A stretch of 64,000 nt of DNA from Mycolicibacter sp. MU0102 (GTDB lineage Bacteria; Actinomycetota; Actinomycetes; Mycobacteriales; Mycobacteriaceae): the NCBI RefSeq assembly GCF_963378105.1, contig NZ_OY726398.1, positions 496,001 to 560,000 of the forward strand, read 5' to 3'. The notes under the pieces are model-generated. The model ran no database searches and was not told the origin of the DNA. It worked only from the letters and a program-made list of their open reading frames with translations. The position numbers and the translations under genes were made by a program. How positions within the stretch are numbered: the first letter of the stretch is position 1; each line of letters opens with the position of its first letter. Positions 1-7,128 of the stretch are shown in pieces.

Positions 1-1
1 G

Positions 2-97
2 CGTCGGTGGGTAACCGCCCTGGGTGCGTTTTTGCTCGCGATGGCGGTCGGGTGGTTCGGCGCACTGGCCGCGATTCAGGTGGTGTCGGGTGCCTGA
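2..97 (+). CDS. C-terminal end of a small hydrophobic membrane protein (partial)
   Basis: The window opens inside this gene. The frame from base 2 reads 31 residues (RRWVTALGAFLLAMAV... to QVVSGA) before a TGA at 95-97. The visible part is essentially one transmembrane helix of Ala, Leu, Val and Gly. It lies 25 bp upstream of another membrane protein and near lpdC, which matches the position of the short hydrophobic protein Rv0460 of M. tuberculosis. That assignment rests on synteny only. No function can be stated. Confidence 0.5.
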   Translation, partial: RRWVTALGAFLLAMAVGWFGALAAIQVVSGA

Positions 98-122
98 GAC
101 CACCGACACCGGGTCACTGCCC

Positions 123-638
123 ATGACCGAGCCGCATATGGCTCCGATCTTCGACACCGGGCCGCACCCGGTCCCGCTGCCCGGGCCGGCCGAGGCGCTG
201 GACGAACCGAACACCGGTGACGAGCCGATTCCGTGGCCTGAACCGGAGAGCCCCACGCCGGCGTCCGCGTCGTTGCCGGCCAAACCGCCCAAACCGGTGG
301 TCCTCACCGGCCAATACCAATTCCTGAAGTGGTGGCAGCTGGCCCTGGTGCTGTTGGCGGTGTGGATTCCAGCAGCCGGGATCGGACTGGGACTGTTCTC
401 CTGGTGGTACAGCCTGGCCGACAAGACACCGGCCGTCTTCGTGGTGCTGATCTTCGCCGCGGTGTGTGTGGTCGCCGGGCTGATTGTGGCGATGGTGGGG
501 GAGAAACCGCTGGTGTCGGCGGTGGCGATTGCGCTGATATCGGCGGTGTTCGCCGCCGCGGTCGCCGCGGCGCCGCTCTACGGGCACTACTACTGCCAGC
601 ATGTGGAGCGCTGCGCCGCCGGGGTTCTGCCGTACTGA
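123..638 (+). CDS. Membrane protein with Pro-rich N-terminus and three TM helices (Rv0461-like)
   Basis: A 171-residue protein. The frame is open further upstream, but the ATG at 123 lies just after the preceding stop and gives a sensible start (MTEPHMAPIFD). Residues 1-70 are hydrophilic and rich in Pro and Glu. Three hydrophobic segments follow: WWQLALVLLAVWIPAAGIGLG, VFVVLIFAAVCVVAGLIVAM and a third Ala/Val-rich helix ending near the C-terminus. Two Cys lie in the short tail. Position upstream of lpdC matches Rv0461. No enzymatic motif is visible and the function is unknown. Confidence 0.7.
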   Translation: MTEPHMAPIFDTGPHPVPLPGPAEALDEPNTGDEPIPWPEPESPTPASASLPAKPPKPVVLTGQYQFLKWWQLALVLLAVWIPAAGIGLGLFSWWYSLADKTPAVFVVLIFAAVCVVAGLIVAMVGEKPLVSAVAIALISAVFAAAVAAAPLYGHYYCQHVERCAAGVLPY

Positions 639-664
639 GCTGACGGGCAGCTCGTTCGCAATAC

Positions 665-1546
665 CTATTTCACCAGGGTGAATTGATTGACGTCGACCTG
701 ACGCTGCCGGAACATCTTCGCGCAGCCCGTCAAGTACTTCATGTAGCGGTCGTAGACCTCCTGCGACTGGATTGCGATGGCCCGCTCACGATGCGATTCC
801 AGCGCTTGCGCCCAACAGTCCAAGGTCCTGGCGTAGTGCGGTTGCAACGACTGCACGCGGGTGACGGTGAAGGCGGCCTCGGTAGCGCGCTCCTCGACCA
901 TCGAAACCGACGGAAGCCTGCCTCCGGGGAAGATCTCGGTCATGATGAATTTGATGAATCGGGCCAGCTCGAACGTCAGTGGAATGCCTAGTTCTTTGGC
1001 GTACTTGGGATTGGGGCCGCAGATGGTGTGCAGCAGCATCACGCCGTCGGCGGGAAGCGCGTCGTAGGCCATCGAGAAGAACGCGGGGTAGCGGTCGTGG
1101 CCAAAGTGCTCGAAGGCCCCGATAGAGACAATCCGATCTACCGGCTCGTCGAACTGTTCCCAGCCCTCTAACAGCACCCTCCTGCTGCAGGGGCTTTCCA
1201 TCGCGTCGAAAGTCTGCTGAACGTGGGCGGCTTGATTCTTTGAGAGAGTCAGGCCGATGACGTTGACGTCGTAGCGTTCGATCGCCCGGCGCATGGTGGC
1301 GCCCCAGCCGCACCCGACATCGAGCAGCGTCATTCCGGGCTGTAACCCGAGCTTGCCCAGTGCCAGGTCGATCTTGGCGAGCTGGGCCTCTTCGAGTGTC
1401 ATGTCATTACGTTCGAAGTAGGCGCAACTATAGGTCTGCGACGGGTCCAGAAACAGCCGGAAGAAGTCGTCGGACAAGTCGTAGTGCGCCTGGATGTCCT
1501 CGAAATGGGGGCGCATAGGCCTATTGCGAATCGATTCCTTAACCAT
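665..1546 (-). CDS. Mycolic acid SAM-dependent methyltransferase / cyclopropane synthase (PcaA-like)
   Basis: A 293-residue member of the CmaA/MmaA/PcaA family, which methylates or cyclopropanates double bonds of meromycolate chains using S-adenosylmethionine. Visible family marks are HYDLSDDFFRLFLDP, the YSCAYFER segment, the SAM-binding loop LLDVGCGWG, VDRIVSIGAFEHFGH, and the C-terminal YMKYLTGCA and QFTLVK. The ATG at 1546 has an AAAGGAAG ribosome-binding site. The upstream continuation of the frame runs into the neighbouring paralogue and is not used. It is most similar by eye to PcaA, but exact substrate position (cis, trans or methoxy) cannot be assigned. It is co-directional with the next paralogue 41 bp upstream, so a common transcript is likely. 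Confidence 0.9.
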   Translation of the reverse strand: MVKESIRNRPMRPHFEDIQAHYDLSDDFFRLFLDPSQTYSCAYFERNDMTLEEAQLAKIDLALGKLGLQPGMTLLDVGCGWGATMRRAIERYDVNVIGLTLSKNQAAHVQQTFDAMESPCSRRVLLEGWEQFDEPVDRIVSIGAFEHFGHDRYPAFFSMAYDALPADGVMLLHTICGPNPKYAKELGIPLTFELARFIKFIMTEIFPGGRLPSVSMVEERATEAAFTVTRVQSLQPHYARTLDCWAQALESHRERAIAIQSQEVYDRYMKYLTGCAKMFRQRQVDVNQFTLVK

Positions 1547-1587
1547 CGACCGACTTCCTTTCGGAATACCGCGAACGTGCCGGAGTG

Positions 1588-2451
1588 CTATTTCTGGCAG
1601 GTGAACTGGCAGACGTCGGTGTTGCCATTTCGAAACAGGTCGGCGCAGCCGGTGAGATATTTCATGTAGCGCTCGTAGACCTCTTTGGACTGGATTGCAA
1701 TCGCCTCGTCCTGGTGGGCTTCCAACGCCGTCGCCCAACTGTCCAAGGTGCGCGCGTAGTGCAGTCGCAGCGGCTGAACCCGGGCGATGCGGAAGCCGGC
1801 GGCGGCCGCATGCCGCTGCACTTGTGCCACCTGTGGCAGCCGGCCCCCCGGGAAGATCTCTTCCATGATGAACTTCACGAACCGCAGCAACGGCATCGTC
1901 AACTTGAGCCCACGCTCTTGGAACTCTTCGCTGCTGGCCGCCACGATCGTGTGCAGCAGCATCACCCCGTCGGCCGGCATTGCGCCGTAGGCGAACTGGA
2001 AGAAGTCGTCGTAGCGGTCGTAACCGAAGTGCTCGAAGGCTCCGATCGACACGATCCTGTCGACCGGCTCGTCGAACTCTTCCCAGCCCTGCAGCAGCAC
2101 GCGCCTGCTGCGCGGACTGTCCGTCGCGTCGAAAGCTGCCGCTACGTGGACGGCCTGGTTCTTGCTCAAGGTCAGCCCGATCACGTTGACGTCGTAGCGC
2201 TGCACGGCTCGGCGCATCGTGGCCCCCCAACCGCAGCCGACGTCAAGCAGCGTCATCCCGGGCTGCAGCCCGAGCTTGTCCAGCGCCAGATCGATTTTCG
2301 CGAGCTGGGCCTCCTCCAGACTCATATCGTCGCGTTCGAAATAGGCGCAACTGTAAGTCTGCGTCGGATCCAGAAACAGCTGGTAAAACTCGTCGGACAG
2401 GTCGTAATGCGACTGCACATCCTCGAAATGCGGTCTCAGTGAACTCGTCAT
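1588..2451 (-). CDS. Mycolic acid SAM-dependent methyltransferase (PcaA-like paralogue)
   Basis: A 287-residue paralogue of the gene at 665-1546. It starts MTSSLRPHFEDVQSHYDLSDEF and carries YSCAYFER, LLDVGCGWG, SIGAFEHFGYDRYDDFF and YMKYLTGCADLF. The ATG at 2451 is preferred over one six codons upstream because GAGGGGGAA sits at the right distance from it. It is the first gene of a two-gene minus-strand unit and diverges from lpdC, with a 264-bp intergenic region that should hold both promoters. By eye it resembles M. tuberculosis PcaA (Rv0470c), which in that species sits elsewhere in this same block. Confidence 0.9.
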   Translation of the reverse strand: MTSSLRPHFEDVQSHYDLSDEFYQLFLDPTQTYSCAYFERDDMSLEEAQLAKIDLALDKLGLQPGMTLLDVGCGWGATMRRAVQRYDVNVIGLTLSKNQAVHVAAAFDATDSPRSRRVLLQGWEEFDEPVDRIVSIGAFEHFGYDRYDDFFQFAYGAMPADGVMLLHTIVAASSEEFQERGLKLTMPLLRFVKFIMEEIFPGGRLPQVAQVQRHAAAAGFRIARVQPLRLHYARTLDSWATALEAHQDEAIAIQSKEVYERYMKYLTGCADLFRNGNTDVCQFTCQK

Positions 2452-2715
2452 GAAAGTGTTCCCCCTCAAATTGTTTACGCGGTCGGTCAGACAAGTGACC
2501 GCGACTTCCCCCCGCTCGGCGGCGCCGGGCTATCTGTGATGCATGCAGCCCCCGCAGCAGCAGTTCGAATCGGATACCGGGTCAGGCGGGCGCCGTTCCG
2601 GCGAAGTCCAGAGCGCACGGCGGCTCTCCCGCAGCCGCCCGCCCACTCCTCGCCGGGGGCGGCCGATGGCTGCGGGGCCCGGCGGCGGGCAGTCGCTTCC
2701 CGCTAGGGTGAAGCC

Positions 2716-4116
2716 GTGACCCACTATGACGTCGTCGTTCTTGGAGCCGGCCCTGGCGGATATGTCGCGGCCATTCGTGCCGCCCAGCTGGGCTTGAACA
2801 CCGCCATCATTGAGCCGAAGTACTGGGGCGGGGTCTGCCTCAATGTCGGCTGCATTCCGTCCAAAGCGCTGCTGCGCAACGCAGAGCTCGCGCACATCGT
2901 CACCAAGGAAGCCCAAACCTTCGGGATAAGTGGCGAAGCCACGTTCGACTACGGGGCGGCATTCGACCGAAGCCGCAAGGTTGCCGAGGGCCGGGTGGCC
3001 GGCGTGCACTTCCTGATGAAGAAGAACAAGATCACCGAGATCCACGGCTACGGCACGTTCACGGATCCGAACACACTGTCGGTGGCTCTCAATGACGGTG
3101 GCACTGAGACGGTTACGTTCACCAACGCGATCATTGCCACCGGGTCGAGCACCCGGTTGGTGCCGGGCACGTCGCTGTCGGACAACGTCGTCACCTACGA
3201 GCAACTGATCCTGAGCCGGGAGCTGCCGAGCTCGATCATCATTGCCGGCGCCGGCGCCATCGGCATGGAGTTCTCCTACGTGCTGGCCAACTACGGCGTG
3301 GACGTCACCGTGGTTGAGTTCTTGCCCCGGGCGCTGCCCAACGAGGACGCCGACGTGTCCAAGGAGATCGAAAAGCAGTTCAAGAAGCTGGGCGTCAAGA
3401 TCCGCACCGGAACCAAGGTCGAGTCCATCGTGGACAGTGGCGCCGGCGGCCAGGTGACGGTCACGGTCAGCAAGGACGGTCAGACCGAGGAAATCAAGGC
3501 CGACAAAGTGTTGCAGGCCATCGGATTTGCCCCCAACGTCGACGGCTACGGGCTGGAGGCGGCGGGCGTCGCGCTGACCGAGCGGCGCGCCATCGGTGTC
3601 GGCGAATACCTGCAGACCTCGGTGCCGCACATCTATGCCATCGGTGATGTCACCGGCCTGTTGCAGCTGGCGCACGTCGCCGAGGCGCAGGGCGTGGTGG
3701 CCGCCGAGACCATTGGCGGGGCCGAAACCATGTCGCTGGGCGATTACCGGATGATGCCGCGGGCCACCTTCTGCCAGCCACAGGTGGCCAGCTTCGGGCT
3801 CACCGAGGAGCAGGCCAAGGCCGAGGGCTACGACGTCAAGGTGGTCAAGTTCCCGTTCACTGCCAACGGCAAGGCGCACGGTGTCGGCGACCCGAGCGGG
3901 TTCGTGAAACTGATCGCCGACGCCCGTTACGGTGAACTGATCGGCGGTCATCTGATCGGCCACGACGTCTCCGAGTTGCTGCCCGAACTGACCCTGGCGC
4001 AGAAGTGGGATCTGACGGCCAACGAATTGGCCCGCAATGTGCACACGCACCCGACCATGTCGGAGGCGCTGCAGGAATGCTTCCACGGGCTGACCGGACA
4101 CATGATCAACTTCTGA
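2716..4116 (+). CDS. lpdC: Dihydrolipoamide dehydrogenase
   Basis: A 466-residue FAD flavoprotein disulfide reductase, the E3 component shared by the mycobacterial pyruvate dehydrogenase complex and the peroxynitrite reductase system. It starts at a GTG (THYDVVVLGAGPGGYVAAIRAA), with the FAD-binding GxGxxG. The redox-active disulfide is in GGVCLNVGCIPSK (Cys41 and Cys46). A second dinucleotide fold follows (IIIAGAGAIGMEF), then the FAD motif YAIGDV and the C-terminal HTHPTMSEALQE, which contains the catalytic His-Glu pair. Length and sequence match Rv0462. The stop is only 7 bp from the stop of a convergent methyltransferase, so transcripts from the two strands probably meet here. Confidence 0.97.
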   Translation: MTHYDVVVLGAGPGGYVAAIRAAQLGLNTAIIEPKYWGGVCLNVGCIPSKALLRNAELAHIVTKEAQTFGISGEATFDYGAAFDRSRKVAEGRVAGVHFLMKKNKITEIHGYGTFTDPNTLSVALNDGGTETVTFTNAIIATGSSTRLVPGTSLSDNVVTYEQLILSRELPSSIIIAGAGAIGMEFSYVLANYGVDVTVVEFLPRALPNEDADVSKEIEKQFKKLGVKIRTGTKVESIVDSGAGGQVTVTVSKDGQTEEIKADKVLQAIGFAPNVDGYGLEAAGVALTERRAIGVGEYLQTSVPHIYAIGDVTGLLQLAHVAEAQGVVAAETIGGAETMSLGDYRMMPRATFCQPQVASFGLTEEQAKAEGYDVKVVKFPFTANGKAHGVGDPSGFVKLIADARYGELIGGHLIGHDVSELLPELTLAQKWDLTANELARNVHTHPTMSEALQECFHGLTGHMINF

Positions 4117-4123
4117 TTCCCTG

Positions 4124-5002
4124 TCAGCCCTTGACGAGCGTGAACTGGGCGACATAGCTGACATTGCGTTGAAAGAAGTCTGCGCAGCCCAGCAGGTACT
4201 TCACGTACCGCTCGTAGATCTCTTGAGAGGTCACTGCGATCGCCCGCTCACGGGCCGCTTGCAGCCTGGTCGCCCAGGTGTCCAGAGTGCGTACGTAGTG
4301 CGGCGTCAGATCCTGGCGGTCGGCGATGGAAAACCCCGCGGCGCCGGCGAATTCGACGATATCCTCGTCGCACGGTACCGAGCCGCCGGGGAAGATCTCC
4401 TTGCCGATGAAGCGCATGAACCGCAGGTCCGTCATCGTGATCGGGATGCCCAATTCCGGCCAGCGCTTGAGCGGGTGGCCCATGATGGTCTGCAGGACCA
4501 TCCGCCCCTCCTCGGGCATCAGGCGGTGGCACATCTCGAAGAACGCGGCGTAGCGCTCTTTGGGGAAAGCTTCGAAGGCTTCGATGCTGACGATACGGTC
4601 GACCGGTTGGTCGAATTCCTCCCATCCGCGCAGCAGAATCTGGCGTGAGCGCTCGCTGTCGACGTCGTCCAGCAGTCGCTGGCCCAGGCTGCACTGGTTT
4701 CTGCTCAACGTCAGCCCCAGCACGTTGACGTCATGGGTTTCGATTGCCCGCTGCATGGCAGAACCCCATCCGCACCCGACGTCGAGCAGCGTCATCCCCG
4801 GTGCGAGATCCAGCTTGGACAGGGCGAGATCGATTTTGGCGAGCTGGGCCTCTTGTAGCGACATGTCCTCGCGCTCGAAGTAGGCGCAGCTATAGGTCCG
4901 GGTCGGGTCTTGGAACAAACCGAAGAAGTCGTTCGAGATGTCGTAGTGAGCCTGCACATCGGCGTAGGCCACCGCCATCTTCGGTGCACCGGTATCGGCC
5001 AT
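4124..5002 (-). CDS. Mycolic acid SAM-dependent methyltransferase (UmaA/MmaA1-like)
   Basis: A 292-residue family member with YSCAYFERED, LLDVGCGWGSAMQRA, a distinctive SIEAFEAFPKERYAAFFE segment resembling UmaA/MmaA1 more than PcaA, and a C-terminal YVKYLLGCADFF and QFTLVKG. The ATG at 5002 (MADTGAPKM) follows a strong AGGAGG. The frame stays open about 70 bp further up, but that extension would read through the ribosome-binding site. The first 47 codons and the upstream 50 bp are repeated without visible difference 940 bp away, at the start of the next gene. Convergent with lpdC. The exact mycolate modification is unassigned. Confidence 0.9.
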   Translation of the reverse strand: MADTGAPKMAVAYADVQAHYDISNDFFGLFQDPTRTYSCAYFEREDMSLQEAQLAKIDLALSKLDLAPGMTLLDVGCGWGSAMQRAIETHDVNVLGLTLSRNQCSLGQRLLDDVDSERSRQILLRGWEEFDQPVDRIVSIEAFEAFPKERYAAFFEMCHRLMPEEGRMVLQTIMGHPLKRWPELGIPITMTDLRFMRFIGKEIFPGGSVPCDEDIVEFAGAAGFSIADRQDLTPHYVRTLDTWATRLQAARERAIAVTSQEIYERYVKYLLGCADFFQRNVSYVAQFTLVKG

Positions 5003-6741
5003 CTGCCGACCTCCTATCCGCCCCGGTGAACCCGGAAGCCACCGCCAAACCCGGTCATGCGGGCGCCTTCTCACAGGTGAACTGGACGACGTCGGTATAC
5101 CCGGTATCGAACAGTTCGGCGCAGCCGGTGAGGTACTTGTGGAACCGCTCGTAGATCTCTTCCGACGTGATGGCGACGGCCTCGTCCTTCTTGGCCTCGA
5201 GGTTGGCCGCCCAGGTGCTCAAGGTGCGAACGTAGTGCGGCTGCAGGTGCTGCTCGCGGGTCACGGTGTAGCCGGTGTCGGCCGCGTGGTCGGTTATCTG
5301 CGCGGCCAAGGGAAGGCGTCCGCCGGGGTAGATCTCGTCCATGATGAACTTGATGAACCGCAGCCGCGACATCGTCAGCGGCAGCTTCTTGGCCTTGATC
5401 TCCTCGTCGCTGGGGATGACGATGCTGTGCAGCAGCATCACCCCATCGTCGGGCATCCAGCTGAATGTCTTCTTGAAGTAGTCGTCGTATTTGTTGAAGC
5501 CGAAGTGCTCGAACGCACCGATCGACACGATCCTGTCGACCTGCCCGTCGAACTCCTCCCAGGGCTGCAGCCGCACTTCCATGTGGCGCGTGCTGGTCGA
5601 GTTCGCGAACACGTTGTCCTCGATGTGCTGCTTCTGGTTCTCCGAGAGGGTCAGACCGATGACGTTGACGTCGTAGCGCTCGGCGGCCCGCCGAATCGTC
5701 GAACCCCACCCGCAGCCGATGTCGAGCAACGTCATCCCGGGTTCCAGGCCCAGCTTGCCCAGCGACAGGTCGACCTTGGCCAGCTGCGCTTCTTGCAGCG
5801 TCATGTCCTCGCGCTCGAAGTAGGCGCAGCTATAGGTCCGGGTCGGGTCTTGGAACAAACCGAAGAAGTCGTTCGAGATGTCGTAGTGAGCCTGCACATC
5901 GGCGTAGGCCACCGCCATCTTCGGTGCACCGGTATCGGCCATCTGCCGACCTCCTATCCGCCCCGGTGAACCCGGAAGCCACCGCCAAACCCGGTCATGC
6001 GGGCGCCTTCTCACAGGTGAACTGGACGACGTCGGTATACCCGGTATCGAACAGTTCGGCGCAGCCGGTGAGGTACTTGTGGAACCGCTCGTAGATCTCT
6101 TCCGACGTGATGGCGACGGCCTCGTCCTTCTTGGCCTCGAGGTTGGCCGCCCAGGTGCTCAAGGTGCGAACGTAGTGCGGCTGCAGGTGCTGCTCGCGGG
6201 TCACGGTGTAGCCGGTGTCGGCCGCGTGGTCGGTTATCTGCGCGGCCAAGGGAAGGCGTCCGCCGGGGTAGATCTCGTCCATGATGAACTTGATGAACCG
6301 CAGCCGCGACATCGTCAGCGGCAGCTTCTTGGCCTTGATCTCCTCGTCGCTGGGGATGACGATGCTGTGCAGCAGCATCACCCCATCGTCGGGCATCCAG
6401 CTGAATGTCTTCTTGAAGTAGTCGTCGTATTTGTTGAAGCCGAAGTGCTCGAACGCACCGATCGACACGATCCTGTCGACCTGCCCGTCGAACTCCTCCC
6501 AGGGCTGCAGCCGCACTTCCATGTGGCGCGTGCTGGTCGAGTTCGCGAACACGTTGTCCTCGATGTGCTGCTTCTGGTTCTCCGAGAGGGTCAGACCGAT
6601 GACGTTGACGTCGTAGCGCTCGGCGGCCCGCCGAATCGTCGAACCCCACCCGCAGCCGATGTCGAGCAACGTCATCCCGGGTTCCAGGCCCAGCTTGCCC
6701 AGCGACAGGTCGACCTTGGCCAGCTGCGCTTCTTGCAGCGT
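4862..6741. repeat. 940-bp direct tandem duplication spanning two methyltransferase genes
   Basis: Bases 4862-5801 and 5802-6741 read the same in every stretch I compared, and the match continues about 18 bp into the next gene to 6759. The first copy starts inside the 5' part of the methyltransferase gene at 4124-5002, and the junction falls in the codons for FEREDM, which are conserved in all paralogues. The unit therefore runs from that motif of one gene to the same motif of its neighbour, as unequal crossing-over between adjacent paralogues would give. The lack of visible divergence points to a recent event or to an assembly artefact. Confidence 0.93.
5055..5942 (-). CDS. Chimeric mycolic acid methyltransferase created by tandem duplication
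   Basis: A 295-residue protein. Its first 47 residues (MADTGAPKM... to FEREDM), with the AGGAGG ribosome-binding site, are the same as in the gene at 4124-5002. The rest, from TLQEAQLAKVDLSLGK to the terminal CEKAPA, is the same as in the gene at 5995-6927. The SAM loop LLDIGCGWGSTIRRA, SIGAFEHFGF and KYLTGCAELF are intact, so it should fold as a full methyltransferase. Relative to its 3' donor it has a different N-terminal region, which in this family helps line the substrate channel, so chain specificity could differ. That is inference. If the duplication is an assembly error, this gene does not exist. Confidence 0.85.
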   Translation of the reverse strand: MADTGAPKMAVAYADVQAHYDISNDFFGLFQDPTRTYSCAYFEREDMTLQEAQLAKVDLSLGKLGLEPGMTLLDIGCGWGSTIRRAAERYDVNVIGLTLSENQKQHIEDNVFANSTSTRHMEVRLQPWEEFDGQVDRIVSIGAFEHFGFNKYDDYFKKTFSWMPDDGVMLLHSIVIPSDEEIKAKKLPLTMSRLRFIKFIMDEIYPGGRLPLAAQITDHAADTGYTVTREQHLQPHYVRTLSTWAANLEAKKDEAVAITSEEIYERFHKYLTGCAELFDTGYTDVVQFTCEKAPA

Positions 6742-6927
6742 CATGTCCTCGCGCTCGAAATATGCGCAGCTGTAAGTCTGCGACGGGTCCTGCCACAGCT
6801 TGAAGAAGTCGTTGGAGATGTCGTAGTGGAACTGGACCTCGTCTTTGTCTGATCCGCGGGTCTGCGCCGCGGAGTTCGACAGCCATTGGGATTTGGCTTT
6901 GGGTCCGGCGCTTGGGGAATGTGCCAC
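5995..6927 (-). CDS. Mycolic acid SAM-dependent methyltransferase (CmaA2/MmaA2-like)
   Basis: A 310-residue methyltransferase from a GTG at 6927 with GGGAGGACC as ribosome-binding site. A hydrophilic N-terminal extension of about 30 residues precedes VQFHYDISNDFFKLWQDP; FFKLW is a CmaA2-like feature. Then come YSCAYFERED, LLDIGCGWGSTIRRA, SIGAFEHFGF, FIKFIMDEIYPGGRLP and KYLTGCAELF. It heads a run of three co-directional paralogues (this gene, the chimera and the UmaA-like gene) separated by about 52 bp each, so a single transcript is plausible. Exact reaction, cis- or trans-cyclopropanation or methylation, cannot be decided by eye. Confidence 0.9.
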   Translation of the reverse strand: MAHSPSAGPKAKSQWLSNSAAQTRGSDKDEVQFHYDISNDFFKLWQDPSQTYSCAYFEREDMTLQEAQLAKVDLSLGKLGLEPGMTLLDIGCGWGSTIRRAAERYDVNVIGLTLSENQKQHIEDNVFANSTSTRHMEVRLQPWEEFDGQVDRIVSIGAFEHFGFNKYDDYFKKTFSWMPDDGVMLLHSIVIPSDEEIKAKKLPLTMSRLRFIKFIMDEIYPGGRLPLAAQITDHAADTGYTVTREQHLQPHYVRTLSTWAANLEAKKDEAVAITSEEIYERFHKYLTGCAELFDTGYTDVVQFTCEKAPA

Positions 6928-7106
6928 CGTGGGTCCTCCCGGGAGAGACCTATGTCAGAGAAACGACGTGCTGGTGGCTCAACACTTGGGCCGACACTAC
7001 GCCCCCCAAGGTAGGAGTGCCCTGTGAGTTTTTGGCCCGAGCGCGCCGGGTAAACGGTGCTGAGGCGGGATATTGCCGGGCGATGCTCGGACGAGCGAAA
7101 CACCGT

Positions 7107-7126
7107 CGGCGGCCGGCGAGCCGCCG
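7107..7126 (-). terminator. Hairpin just downstream of the DUF92 gene
   Basis: CGGCGGC at 7107-7113 pairs perfectly with GCCGCCG at 7120-7126 around a six-base loop. It starts 2 bp after the stop of the minus-strand gene at 7129-8586. There is no T-run, which is common for mycobacterial terminators. It would separate that gene from the methyltransferase cluster. Confidence 0.5.
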
Positions 7127-7128
7127 AA

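Noticed and set aside
2530..4164. Minus-strand frame of 544 codons opposite lpdC
   Set aside because: Shadow of a well-conserved enzyme gene; the translation has no recognisable domain.
4862..6741. Insertion sequence as the cause of the duplication
   Set aside because: No transposase or terminal inverted repeats; the borders lie in homologous coding sequence, which explains the duplication by recombination.
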